This document shows, one piece after another, positions 35,515 through 43,545 of a stretch of 64,000 nt of DNA. Within the stretch, counting starts at the first letter, position 1; each line of letters begins with the position of its first letter. This DNA comes from Primorskyibacter flagellatus. GTDB taxonomy: Bacteria; Pseudomonadota; Alphaproteobacteria; Rhodobacterales; Rhodobacteraceae. The stretch lies in contig NZ_BMFJ01000004.1 in assembly GCF_014638275.1 (NCBI RefSeq), forward strand, positions 149,326-213,325, given 5' to 3'. The notes beneath the pieces were generated by a model. That model did not search any database, was not told the DNA's origin, and saw only the letters and a list, made by a program, of their open reading frames with translations. The position numbers and the translations under genes are program-made.

Positions 35515-36494
35515 CCGACCCCGTGCTCAGCGTCCGGGACCTGACCAAGTCCTTCCCCCTGCGCGGCGGTCTCCTCGGCCGCGAGGTCGGGTCGGTGCAG
35601 GCTGTCTCCGGTATTTCCTTCGACATCGCCCCCGGCGAAACCTTCGGTCTGGTCGGTGAGTCCGGCTGCGGAAAATCCACCCTCGGCCGGTCCATCCTGA
35701 GGTTGATCGAACCCACCTCCGGACAGGTGATGCTGGGCGGCCGGGACGTGACCGCCGCCGACCCGCAGGCCCTCCGCCAGCTGCGCCGGGACATGCAGAT
35801 CGTCTTTCAGGACCCCATGGCCTCGCTGCATCCCCGGATGAGCGTCGAGCAGATCCTGGCCGAAGGCATGCGCCTCCTCGGTCTTGGCCGGACGGAACTG
35901 AAGAAGCGGATCGCCGGACTCATCGACATGGTCCGCCTGCCTGCTGACACCGCGAAACGCTACCCGCACGAACTCTCCGGTGGTCAGCGCCAGCGGATCG
36001 GCATCGCCCGTGCCCTGTCTCTGAACCCCAAGCTGATCGTGCTGGACGAACCTGTCTCCGCCCTCGACGTATCGATTCAGGCCGGGGTGCTGAACCTGCT
36101 GGAGGAACTGCAGGGTGAGGTCGGCTGCGCCTATCTCTTCATTGCCCACGACCTCGGTGTTGTGCGCCATATCTCCCGCAGGGTCGCGGTGATGTACCTT
36201 GGCCGGATCGTGGAGATGGCCCCGGTCGACATCCTGTTCAGCGCGCCGCAGCATCCCTACACCCAATCCCTGATCTCCGCGATTCCGAGGCCGGATCCGA
36301 GGACGGAGCGCACCCGGAAACGCATCGTTCTGACCGGGGATCTGCCGTCGCCGATCAATCCGCCGCCGGGGTGCCGGTTCCATACCCGCTGTCCCAAAGC
36401 CACCGCGATCTGCCGGACGGAAGCGCCTGCTCTGGCGAAGGAGCCGGGCGGAGGGTTGGTTGCGTGTCATCATCCGGGGCCGATTTCGGACTGA
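35511..36494 (+). CDS. Dpp-type ABC transporter ATPase, DppF-like (system 3)
   Basis: 327 residues. Walker [24 protein letters not shown], signature LSGGQRQR, Walker [15 protein letters not shown], Cys cluster [17 protein letters not shown]. Start overlaps the AroE-like stop as ATGA. Last gene of the plus-strand operon; it ends 12 bases before the parS-like palindrome and converges with repC. Confidence 0.9.
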   Translation: MTDPVLSVRDLTKSFPLRGGLLGREVGSVQAVSGISFDIAPGETFGLVGESGCGKSTLGRSILRLIEPTSGQVMLGGRDVTAADPQALRQLRRDMQIVFQDPMASLHPRMSVEQILAEGMRLLGLGRTELKKRIAGLIDMVRLPADTAKRYPHELSGGQRQRIGIARALSLNPKLIVLDEPVSALDVSIQAGVLNLLEELQGEVGCAYLFIAHDLGVVRHISRRVAVMYLGRIVEMAPVDILFSAPQHPYTQSLISAIPRPDPRTERTRKRIVLTGDLPSPINPPPGCRFHTRCPKATAICRTEAPALAKEPGGGLVACHHPGPISD

Positions 36495-36506
36495 GATTGC
36501 GAGCGG

Positions 36507-36522
36507 GTTCACAGCTGTGAAC
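36507..36522. other. parS-like centromere palindrome of the repABC replicon
   Basis: GTTCACAGCTGTGAAC, a perfect 16-bp palindrome one base downstream of the repC stop codon. It fits both published repABC patterns GTT-N4-GC-N4-AAC and GTTNNCNNNNGNNAAC. Position after repC is one of the known locations for the RepB-binding site. Confidence 0.85.
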
Positions 36523-36523
36523 T

Positions 36524-37660
36524 TTACGCCGCGTGTTTTTCGGATGGGTACGAAATCCGGGCCGGGCGGTAGGTTCCGGCCAGTGCCTTCAGACCCAAAG
36601 CCCGCATGTAGGCACTGGGTGAGCGGACCTCGCGGTATCTCTCCAGCATGATGGCAAGGGCAATGCTTGCCTCTCTCACGCCCAGCCTGAGCTTGGCTTC
36701 TTCCCAGACCGGAAGGGCGATGCCGGTCATCGGGGCGATGGTTTCGGCAGCTCTGAACAGCCCTTCCCAGGTCCTGATCGGCTCAGGTGCGTAGACCTGG
36801 ATTTCACTGCATCGGTCCAGAACGTCGTGGAGGGAGATGCCGTCGGAGTTCGGCGCAAGCGGGACGGGGGGCTCTTTCTTAACAAAAGAGTCTATATCTG
36901 TCTTATGTTGGTGCTGCTCAATCGGGGCGTCACTGGTGCTCAGTTCTTCCGTTTCGACCGGGCCGGCGCAGGGGATCATCGGCTCTATCGCGGCAATCAG
37001 AGCCTCTTCCATCCTCTCGAGCGCGGGCAGGTCCAGTTTCCGGCGGAGGGCGCGGGCGGTGAGGATCGCGAGGTCGGAGAGGGCGTCCCAGTTGGCGCGG
37101 TCAGGGGCATGAAGCCGACCGTCCTCGACATAGGCGGCGAGGTCGCGGCGCATGAGGCTGACGCGTTCGCGCAGGGCCCTGATCCGGTCCGCCTCTTCGC
37201 GGGCCTGATCGGCGAGCATGGCGAATTCACCGGCACGGGCGAGGAGGGCGGAGAGGTCGAAGCCGTAGGCCACCCGGTTGCCGCCGTAGCGGCGGGCGTA
37301 GCGTTTGCCGTTCGGGCTGTCGCGACGGATGAGGACACCGGCGTCCACCAGCCGGGCGAGGTGGCGGCGCATGGTGGAGCAGGGCATGCCGTTCAGCCGG
37401 TCGCAGATCGATGCGTTGGAGGGGAAGACCACCAGATCGCTGCCGGCGTCGAGCATCTGCGGCGGATGGAAGCTGAGCAATGCCTGAAGCACCGCGAGGT
37501 CGCGGTCCGAGAGGCCAAGCGCGGCGCGTCCGGTGACAAGGTCGCGCAGGACCTGCCACTTGTCCGCGGTGGTCCCGGCCTGCGGTTTCGGAGTGCGCGG
37601 AGCCATGGTCCGGGCACAGTTGGTCGGGCGCCGGAACGGCACCTGTGGGATGTAGGTCAT
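36524..37660 (-). CDS. repC: plasmid replication initiator RepC
   Basis: 378-residue initiator of a repABC replicon. The ATG at 37660 (MTYIPQVPFRRP) was chosen because RepC proteins begin this way and an upstream extension would run into the antisense-RNA region. The N-terminal half carries the winged-helix replication-protein domain (GLSDRDLAVLQALLSFHP, NASICDRLNGMPCSTMRRHLARLVDAG), the middle is an acidic low-complexity linker, and the C-terminal domain (residues about 270-378) ends ALGLKALAGTYRPARI. It opens and primes the origin, expected within its own gene. Expression is probably limited by the antisense RNA and attenuator upstream. Confidence 0.93.
   Translation of the reverse strand: MTYIPQVPFRRPTNCARTMAPRTPKPQAGTTADKWQVLRDLVTGRAALGLSDRDLAVLQALLSFHPPQMLDAGSDLVVFPSNASICDRLNGMPCSTMRRHLARLVDAGVLIRRDSPNGKRYARRYGGNRVAYGFDLSALLARAGEFAMLADQAREEADRIRALRERVSLMRRDLAAYVEDGRLHAPDRANWDALSDLAILTARALRRKLDLPALERMEEALIAAIEPMIPCAGPVETEELSTSDAPIEQHQHKTDIDSFVKKEPPVPLAPNSDGISLHDVLDRCSEIQVYAPEPIRTWEGLFRAAETIAPMTGIALPVWEEAKLRLGVREASIALAIMLERYREVRSPSAYMRALGLKALAGTYRPARISYPSEKHAA
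36874..36911. other. AT-rich tract within repC, candidate oriV
   Basis: The most AT-rich stretch of the repC gene (encoding the linker before the C-terminal domain). In characterised repABC plasmids the origin lies inside repC in such a tract; position here is by analogy only. Confidence 0.35.
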
Positions 37661-37678
37661 GCTGGCTGTCACGGGGAC

Positions 37679-37719
37679 AAAAAAATTCGGTCCGCGAATC
37701 ACTAATGACTTGCGGGGAC
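37679..37719 (-). terminator. imperfect hairpin plus T7 run upstream of repC (attenuator)
   Basis: On the repC strand GTCCCCGC (37719-37712) can pair imperfectly with GCGGAC (37695-37690), followed by seven T (37685-37679), 19 bases before the repC ATG. Antisense-RNA binding upstream is known in repABC plasmids to favour such a terminator. Confidence 0.42.
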
Positions 37720-37738
37720 GGTGTCTGACCACTAACCT
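37710..37738 (+). promoter_or_regulatory. candidate promoter of the repB-repC antisense RNA
   Basis: TTGCGG (37710-37715), 17-base spacer, TAACCT (37733-37738) on the strand opposite repABC, predicting a start near 37745. Confidence 0.4.
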
Positions 37739-37744
37739 GAGAGT

Positions 37745-37799
37745 GCGAAAAACAAGTCTGGGTCTCGTGAAGCGCCGTCTTTGCGGGACCTTTTCTTTT
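37745..37799 (+). ncRNA. candidate counter-transcribed RNA (incompatibility RNA) of the repABC locus
   Basis: The 178-base repB-repC intergenic region holds, opposite to repC, a predicted promoter and a Rho-independent terminator: GGTCTCG (37761-37767) pairs with CGGGACC (37784-37790, one G-U pair), followed by TTTTCTTTT. The resulting RNA of about 55 nt matches the size and place of ctRNAs in repABC plasmids, which repress repC and cause incompatibility. Exact ends are estimates. Confidence 0.55.
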
Positions 37800-37838
37800 G
37801 CCGGCTCGTGCCTCCTTTTTTTCTGTTGCTGCTCTTCC

Positions 37839-38843
37839 TCAGTCTTCCGCGCGCCGTGTCCAGCGTGCGTGAAGATCCGCGATCAGATCCGCCGCTTCGG
37901 CTTCGATCCAATCGGCGAATTCGCCTTGTTCGAGACTGATTGTCAGCCCCTTGGTCGTCCGTTTCACCGTCCCGGCCTTCTGCCCGTCAATGACCAGCGT
38001 GCGCGGCGGCGTGCGGCGCGGGCGGTCGGTGTCGGGGTCGCGCGGGGCAGGGGCCTTTCCGACGGCGCTGAGCACCGCCTCGAAGGCGCGGACGGAGGTG
38101 TCGTCCTCTGCGGCCGGTTCGCCGCGGATGTCGGCGACCTGGGCCCTGGTGTGCACATCTTCTGCAATCGCGGCGAGCTTTTCGCGATCGGCGCCGGTCT
38201 GTTCGATGCGGTTGGCCAGCAGTTCCCATCTGGGGCGGCCGATCCCGTGCGCCGGGCCGATGGCGCGGGCAAGGTCGGGGCCGATGGCGTCGGCAATGGC
38301 CAGCGCCATGGAAACGGAGGACTTGGTGACTGTCAGGACCTCGGCCACCTGCGACTGGTTGCCGAAGCCGTTTTCAACAAGCTGTTGAGAAAAAACGGCT
38401 TTTTCGATGTAGGAGAGGTCGCGCCGCGCCATGTTCTCGGAAATCTGGGAGCGGACGGCGGCGTCGTCGTCAAGGTTGGCGACCAGCGCGCGCACTTTGC
38501 TGACCTTGTCGGAGGCGCGGATCGCCTCGAGCCGGCGGCGGCCGTAGACGAGGAGATAGCGGTCGGGATCGCCGGGTTTGCGCCGGACGAGGATCGGCAC
38601 CGCCTGGCCGTTGGCGTCGATCGCGTCGCGCAGTTCGGCCACATCGGTCGGGTCGAGCCGGTCGCCGATGCGCGTGTCGTCGATCATGTCGGGATCGAGG
38701 TCCCAGACATGGTGACTGTCCACCGCGTCGCGGGCGGACCGCAGCGCGCGGTTGGTGGTCATCATCGATGTCTGCGGGGCGGGCACTCCGGCGGCGGCGA
38801 GGCCGTCCAGCATCGTCATCCGGCGTTTCTTGGTATCGCTCAT
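37839..38843 (-). CDS. repB: plasmid partitioning protein RepB (ParB family)
   Basis: 334 residues. The N-terminal ParB/Srx domain (about 60-150) has the motifs GQAVPILVRRKPGD and VYGRRRLEAI; a central HTH (GNQSQVAEVLTVTKSSVSMAL, near 160-180) recognises parS, probably the palindrome at 36507-36522. The C-terminal part should dimerise. GGAAGGAGG lies before the ATG at 38843, 16 bases after the repA stop. With RepA it segregates the plasmid and helps repress the operon. Confidence 0.93.
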   Translation of the reverse strand: MSDTKKRRMTMLDGLAAAGVPAPQTSMMTTNRALRSARDAVDSHHVWDLDPDMIDDTRIGDRLDPTDVAELRDAIDANGQAVPILVRRKPGDPDRYLLVYGRRRLEAIRASDKVSKVRALVANLDDDAAVRSQISENMARRDLSYIEKAVFSQQLVENGFGNQSQVAEVLTVTKSSVSMALAIADAIGPDLARAIGPAHGIGRPRWELLANRIEQTGADREKLAAIAEDVHTRAQVADIRGEPAAEDDTSVRAFEAVLSAVGKAPAPRDPDTDRPRRTPPRTLVIDGQKAGTVKRTTKGLTISLEQGEFADWIEAEAADLIADLHARWTRRAED

Positions 38844-38859
38844 GCGTGCCTCCTTCCGG

Positions 38860-40044
38860 TCAGCGGCCCCAGGTCCCCTGGATCAGAGCCGCAATTTCGT
38901 GGTTCACGGCGTTCAGGCTTTCGATGGCCCGGTCGTAGGTGGACCGGGTGAAGGCGCTGCGTTCGACCTCGTACAGGGTCTGTTTCGTCAGCCCCGCGTC
39001 CGAGATCGCCGTGGATTTCAGCATCGTCGCGTTCAGCACCTTGTCGCCGTACATGGTGCGCAGGAAGGCCACGATGCGGTTCTGCGGCGCGTCGGTCGGT
39101 TCGTATCTGGTCAGCAGGTAGCGCATCCAGTCATGGCTCATGTCGGCGCCGCTGTCGGCAATCACGTCCATCAGGTCGGCGGTCATCCTGAGGAACTGGC
39201 TCATCGACATCACATCAAGCATTTCCGGATGAATGGTTACCAGAACGCCCGTTGCCGCCGAGAGCGCCGACATGGTGAGGAAGCCGAGCTGCGGCGGGCA
39301 GTCGATGACCACCACGTCATAGTCCGAATCCACCTGATTCAGAGCCTCTTTCACCCGGAAGAAGAACAGCCCCGCATGGCCCTGGGCGAGGGCGCGGGGG
39401 GTTTCGTGTTCGAACTCCATCAGTTCGAGGTTGCCGGGGATGAGGTCGAGATTGGGGATGTAGGTCTTGCGGATGACCTCAGCGATCGGCACCGGATCCT
39501 CGTAGCGGATGGCGTCGTAGAGCGTGCCGCCGTCCTCGAGGTCGAATTCCGGCTGGACGCCGTGCAGCGCGGTCAGGGAGGCCTGCGGATCGAGGTCGAT
39601 GGCGAGCACACGGTACCCGGCGAGCGCGAGGTACTGGGCCAGATGCGCCGAGGTCGTCGTCTTGCCGGAGCCGCCCTTGAAGTTCATCACGCCGATGATC
39701 TGCATCCGGTCGCCGTCGCGACGGCCGGGGATGTAGTCTCCGGGGCGGCGGGCGGTCTTTTCCAGCAGCTGGCGGAGGTCCTGGATATCCTGCGCGGAAT
39801 AGTGTCTGCGATTGCCCGGAGAGACTTCTGGAGAGGGGCCCTTGCCGTCCAGATGCAGCTTGCGCAGGTAGCTGTCGTTCACGCCGAGCAGCGCCGCGGC
39901 CTCGCCGGAACTGAAGGTCCGCATGGCCTTTGCGGCGTCGGGGGGGAACAGGGATTCGCGCTGCGCATGCAGCTGCGTGGCCAGCCATTCGGAATGTTGA
40001 CGGATGACCTGATTCAGGTCTTCCTGCGGATGGCCGGTGCCCAT
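38860..40044 (-). CDS. repA: plasmid partitioning ATPase RepA (ParA family)
   Basis: 394 residues from the ATG at 40044, the usual length; the open frame extends 41 codons further upstream, across the DnaA-box region, without family similarity. An N-terminal MerR/HTH-like region (TFSSGEAAALLGVNDSYLRKL) precedes the deviant Walker A KGGSGKTT at 123-130, the DLDPQ motif at 150-154 and VVIDCPPQLG. RepA drives plasmid movement and autoregulates repABC. AGAGGG is upstream of the chosen start. First gene of repA-repB-repC. Confidence 0.93.
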   Translation of the reverse strand: MGTGHPQEDLNQVIRQHSEWLATQLHAQRESLFPPDAAKAMRTFSSGEAAALLGVNDSYLRKLHLDGKGPSPEVSPGNRRHYSAQDIQDLRQLLEKTARRPGDYIPGRRDGDRMQIIGVMNFKGGSGKTTTSAHLAQYLALAGYRVLAIDLDPQASLTALHGVQPEFDLEDGGTLYDAIRYEDPVPIAEVIRKTYIPNLDLIPGNLELMEFEHETPRALAQGHAGLFFFRVKEALNQVDSDYDVVVIDCPPQLGFLTMSALSAATGVLVTIHPEMLDVMSMSQFLRMTADLMDVIADSGADMSHDWMRYLLTRYEPTDAPQNRIVAFLRTMYGDKVLNATMLKSTAISDAGLTKQTLYEVERSAFTRSTYDRAIESLNAVNHEIAALIQGTWGR

Positions 40045-40134
40045 GTGTTCTGCCCTCTGTCCGTGTTCACGGTTCTTGGCGTTTTCCTGCGCCTTTCCGT
40101 GACTATTGTCCCGTTGCCGGGAGTCGCGCAAGAG

Positions 40135-40155
40135 TTTTCCACATCTTGTGGATAA
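40135..40155. other. inverted pair of DnaA boxes upstream of repA
   Basis: TGTGGATAA (40147-40155) is a perfect DnaA box, and TTTTCCACA (40135-40143) is an 8/9 box in inverted orientation three bases away. They lie about 90 bases upstream of repA between repA and parD, where DnaA could aid replication or tie repABC expression to the cell cycle. Confidence 0.6.
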
Positions 40156-40192
40156 TTCCGATGGCATATCAAGGCGGATCCGGGTCTAAATA

Positions 40193-40233
40193 TTGAAAAG
40201 TACCGGATATTGGTATAGAGTCCGGGCAGGAGG
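40193..40233 (+). promoter_or_regulatory. parDE promoter with inverted-repeat operator and strong ribosome site
   Basis: TTGAAA (40193-40198) and TATAGA (40214-40219) or TAGAGT (40216-40221) are the best -35/-10 pair. CCGGA (40203-40207) and TCCGG (40221-40225) form an inverted repeat over the -10, with another ATCCGG at 40179-40184 - a probable ParD operator. AGGAGG at 40228-40233 is five bases before the parD ATG. Confidence 0.5.
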
Positions 40234-40238
40234 TCCTC

Positions 40239-40478
40239 ATGGCCAAGAACACGTCCATGTCCGTCGGACAGCATTTCACCGATTTCATCGAATCGCAGGT
40301 CCGGTCGGGCCGGTACGGTTCCGCCAGCGACGTGGTGCGCGCCGGGCTGCGCCTGCTGGAAGAGCGGGAGGCCCGTGTGCGTGCGCTTGGCCTGGCGCTG
40401 GAGGAGGGGGAGGCGTCGGGCGCGGCGGTGCCGTTCGACCGTGACGCCTTTGCCGCCCGCATGCGCCAGCAGGGCTGA
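40239..40478 (+). CDS. parD: type II antitoxin ParD (ribbon-helix-helix)
   Basis: 79 residues: N-terminal ribbon-helix-helix (SMSVGQHFTDFIESQVRSG, then YGSASDVVRAGLRLLEERE) that binds the operator as a dimer, and a C-terminal toxin-neutralising tail rich in acidic residues. It overlaps parE by one base. Located next to repABC and divergent from it, it adds post-segregational killing to the partition system. Confidence 0.92.
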   Translation: MAKNTSMSVGQHFTDFIESQVRSGRYGSASDVVRAGLRLLEEREARVRALGLALEEGEASGAAVPFDRDAFAARMRQQG

Positions 40479-40762
40479 TGCGCTATCTGCTGACGCCCGC
40501 GGCGGAGCGGGATCTTGAGGAGATCTGGCTCTATTCCGCACGGATCTGGTCCCCGGAGCGCGCGGAGAGCTATGCCGGGGACATCATCGACGCCTTCGAA
40601 AACCTCGCCTCCGGTGCGCGCGGCGGGCTGCCGGTGGAGGCGTTTCCGCGCTATCGGAAGTACCTTGTCGGGCGGCACGTGATCTTCTTCCGCGCGGGGG
40701 AGGCGGGGCTGGTCGTCGTCCGGGTGCTGCATCAGAGCATGGATCCGGAACGGCACATGTGA
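40478..40762 (+). CDS. parE: type II toxin ParE/RelE superfamily
   Basis: 94 residues of the RelE/ParE fold: YLLTPAAERDLEEIWLYSA at the N-terminus, the central GGLPVEAFPRYRKYLVGRHVIFFR and a C-terminal VVRVLHQSMD motif. ParE proteins poison DNA gyrase, and the pairing with a ParD-type antitoxin supports this over mRNA cleavage. Complete and in frame, so probably functional. Converges with the CoA-ligase gene after six bases. Confidence 0.9.
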   Translation: MRYLLTPAAERDLEEIWLYSARIWSPERAESYAGDIIDAFENLASGARGGLPVEAFPRYRKYLVGRHVIFFRAGEAGLVVVRVLHQSMDPERHM

Positions 40763-40768
40763 CGCCGC

Positions 40769-42640
40769 TCAGCCGGTGGTGATGCGGCAGGTCTGCGGCA
40801 GCGGGTCGAGGGAACGGGCGAGCGCGGCGGCCGTGCCGGGGGTCGCGCCGGTGAGGCGGATGTCGACGAGGGGGCGCTTCTGGTCGTCGGTGCCGATCGT
40901 GACCTCTGCGCGGGCGGTGTCGCCGCAGTGCTGCAGGACCTCGAGCCGGATCTTCTCGGCCACTGCCCGGTCGCGCAGGTCGGGCTTGAAGATCTTGCCG
41001 ACGGCGGTGACGGGCAGGGCGTCGATCACGAGGATGCGGCGGGGGCGGGCAGGGGGTTCGTGCAGCCCCTCCTCGAGGTGGCGGTAGAGCGCGTCGATGT
41101 CGATGGTCGCGCCGGGGCGGGGGACGACGAATAGCACCGGCACCTCTCCGGCGTACTGGTCGGGCATGCCGACGGCGGCGCTGATCGCGACCCCGGGGGC
41201 AAGGTTGGCGACATCCTCGATCGCGGCGGGGTCGATGTTGTGGCCGGAGCGCACGATCAGGTCCTTTTCGCGCCCGGTGAGCACCAGCCGCCCGTCCTCG
41301 CGCAGATACCCGACATCGCCGGTGGTGAGCCATCCGTCCTGCAGCACGCCGGTGTTGTGGGCCTGTTCGACATAGCCGGGAAAGACCTGCGGGCCGCGCA
41401 CCTGCACCAGACCCGATACACCCGTGGCGCAGGGCGTGGCGGCGTCGGAGACCTGCACGATGCGGGTTTCGGAATAAGGCGCGCGCAGGCCGGCGCTGCC
41501 GGGCAGGCGGTCGCCGCGACCCGGGTTGAAGGCGATGGCGGCGGCGGTTTCGGTCATGCCGTAGGTCTCGTAGACCCGGATGCCGGTCGTCTGTTCGAAC
41601 CGGCTGCCGACGGCGGCGGGCAGCACCGCCCCGCCGGTCACCGCCATGCGGACGGAGGCGGCATCGGCGGCGTCCTCAAAGGCCGTCGTCATCGCGGCGA
41701 GCGAGGTCGGCACGCCGCTGACGACGGTGGCGGAGAAGGCGCGGACCAGCCGCCAGTAGGACCGGATCACCTCGGGCGGGCGGAGCGCGTAGGGCGAGGG
41801 CACCACCATGTGCCCCCCCGCCGCCAGCACCGAAAGCCCCACGGTCATGGTGCCGCCGACGTGGAAGAAGGGGAAGCCGTTCAGCACGGTGTCGGTGTCG
41901 TCATAGCCGAAGACCTGACCGAAGCCGAACGCCGCGTGGATCTGGTTGCCATGGGTCAGCGGCACCAGCTTGGGTCGCCCCGTCGTGCCCCCGGTGTGAA
42001 ACAGGGCGCAGACCGTATCGCGACCGGCGGTCACGGGGAAGTCGAGCGCATCGGACCGCGCGGCGTCGAGCATGGGGTCGAGCGCGGCGTGCTGGTCGGG
42101 CAGGGGGCCCGCGCCGCCGATCACCAGCACATGCCGCAGCGAGGGCACGGCAGAGAGCAGCCCGCGCGCCTTGTCCCAGCAGTCGGGGTCGAGGCGCTGC
42201 GCCGGGATCACCAGGATCGTCGCGGCTTCGGCGGTCAGCAGATCGGCAATCGCGGTGGCGCTGAGCAGGTAGTTGATCGTGCTGGCCACCCCCGCCACCT
42301 GCGCGCCGAGCAGCAGTGGCGGCAGGTCGGGCAGGGTCGGGGTGAGGAAGGCGGCGACTCCGGACCCTTGGTCGAGCCCGAGCGCGCGGAACAGGTTCGC
42401 CGCCTGCGTGACCCGCGCCAGCAGCCCGGCATGGGTGAGCGCGGTGCCCACGTCGTCCGGATCGGGGGACCGCAGGACGGTGAGGGCAGGGCGGTCCCCG
42501 ACGCTTTCCGCTGTTGCCAGCAGCAGGTCATAGAGCGTGCGGGCGGTGACGTTTTCGTCGTAGGGGCGGGATTCGATGGCCCGGATATCGTCGATGCCGC
42601 GAACGGGGCGGACGGGGCGCGTTGTTCTGAGGCCGGGCAT
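40769..42640 (-). CDS. AMP-binding acyl-CoA ligase/synthetase
   Basis: 623 residues of the ANL superfamily. Motifs: A3 FHTGGTTGRPK at 214-224, YGMTE, TTGDVGYLREDGRLVLTGREKD and the C-terminal catalytic Lys in AVGKIFKPD. It activates a carboxylic acid as acyl-AMP and then acyl-CoA. Start at ATG 42640, seven bases after the SDR stop; an ATG at 42673 inside the SDR gene is an alternative. Last gene of the minus-strand operon with a CoA-transferase, esterase and SDR, suggesting an esterified hydroxy-acid substrate. The specific acid cannot be told from the sequence. Confidence 0.88.
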   Translation of the reverse strand: MPGLRTTRPVRPVRGIDDIRAIESRPYDENVTARTLYDLLLATAESVGDRPALTVLRSPDPDDVGTALTHAGLLARVTQAANLFRALGLDQGSGVAAFLTPTLPDLPPLLLGAQVAGVASTINYLLSATAIADLLTAEAATILVIPAQRLDPDCWDKARGLLSAVPSLRHVLVIGGAGPLPDQHAALDPMLDAARSDALDFPVTAGRDTVCALFHTGGTTGRPKLVPLTHGNQIHAAFGFGQVFGYDDTDTVLNGFPFFHVGGTMTVGLSVLAAGGHMVVPSPYALRPPEVIRSYWRLVRAFSATVVSGVPTSLAAMTTAFEDAADAASVRMAVTGGAVLPAAVGSRFEQTTGIRVYETYGMTETAAAIAFNPGRGDRLPGSAGLRAPYSETRIVQVSDAATPCATGVSGLVQVRGPQVFPGYVEQAHNTGVLQDGWLTTGDVGYLREDGRLVLTGREKDLIVRSGHNIDPAAIEDVANLAPGVAISAAVGMPDQYAGEVPVLFVVPRPGATIDIDALYRHLEEGLHEPPARPRRILVIDALPVTAVGKIFKPDLRDRAVAEKIRLEVLQHCGDTARAEVTIGTDDQKRPLVDIRLTGATPGTAAALARSLDPLPQTCRITTG

Positions 42641-42647
42641 CCTGCGG

Positions 42648-43529
42648 TTATCCTTCCCTGCGGTATCCGGCATGGGCCAGTTCCTGCGCCCCCTGCGCAG
42701 CACCCGACGCGGGCACGGTTTCGCCGCTGCGGTCCGTCACCCTGTCCCATGCGGCGGCGAGCGCGGAGGCGGTGTCCGGCCCGGTGCCGATGGCCGCGCC
42801 CGCGGTCAGGGTGATGTTGGCGGTCGCGAAGGCCCCCGCGCCGGCACAGAGGATCGTGCGGTTCGGCGCGTCCCCGGCCAGCAGGGCCACGACGCCGGGG
42901 CTGACGAAGCCGGGTTGCAGGAGGTCGAGTTCCTGCTGCGGCAGCAGCCCGTCGAGCATCTGCGTCGCCGCCGTCGGCGCGATGCAGTTGACCCGGATGT
43001 CATAGCGCGCGCCTTCCAGCGCGAGGGTCTGCATCAGTCCGACAAGCGCCATCTTGGCCGCCCCGTAGTTCGATTGCCCGAAGTTGCCGTACAGCCCGGA
43101 CGACGAGGTCGTCATGACGATACGGCCGGACCCCTGAGCCTGCATGATCGGCCACACGGCCTTGCAGCAGTGTACCGCGCCCATCACGTGCACGTCCATC
43201 ACCAGCCGGAAATCGGCGAGGTCCATCTTGGCGAAGGACTTGTCGCGCAGGATCCCGGCGTTGTTCACCAGCCCGTCGATGCGGCCCCAGGTGTCGGTGA
43301 TGCGGGCCACCATCGTGTCGACCGCCGCCATGTCGGCGACGGATCCGGCCAGCGCGATGGCCTCTCCGCCCGCCTGGGCGATCTCCTCCGCCACGGCCTG
43401 CGCGGGGGCGAGGGCAAGGTCGTTCACCGCCACTTTCGCGCCGTGCCGGGCCAGCAGGAGCGCGTGGTCGCGGCCAAGCCCGCCGCCCGCGCCCGTCACA
43501 AGGGCCACGCGGCCCGTCAGATCGGTCAT
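42648..43529 (-). CDS. short-chain dehydrogenase/reductase, 3-hydroxyacyl-CoA dehydrogenase-like
   Basis: 293 residues. Rossmann motif TGAGGGLG at 12-19, NNAG near 94, catalytic Ser in TTSSSGLYG and YGAAK with Tyr/Lys, so active. It resembles the SDR domain of peroxisomal multifunctional beta-oxidation enzymes (HSD17B4-like), with the GGGLGRDHALLLARHGAKV start and a C-terminal extension of about 50 residues after the core. AAGGAG precedes the ATG. In this operon it likely oxidises a 3-hydroxyacyl-CoA. Confidence 0.87.
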   Translation of the reverse strand: MTDLTGRVALVTGAGGGLGRDHALLLARHGAKVAVNDLALAPAQAVAEEIAQAGGEAIALAGSVADMAAVDTMVARITDTWGRIDGLVNNAGILRDKSFAKMDLADFRLVMDVHVMGAVHCCKAVWPIMQAQGSGRIVMTTSSSGLYGNFGQSNYGAAKMALVGLMQTLALEGARYDIRVNCIAPTAATQMLDGLLPQQELDLLQPGFVSPGVVALLAGDAPNRTILCAGAGAFATANITLTAGAAIGTGPDTASALAAAWDRVTDRSGETVPASGAAQGAQELAHAGYRREG

Positions 43530-43545
43530 TTTCTGCTCCTTGCGT

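Noticed and set aside
28691..37740. Possible common operator ACTAAC at 28710, 28890 and in the repB-repC gap (37731)
   Set aside because: The repC-side copy is part of the predicted -10 of the antisense RNA and has no inverted partner; six bases are too short for a shared-regulator claim.
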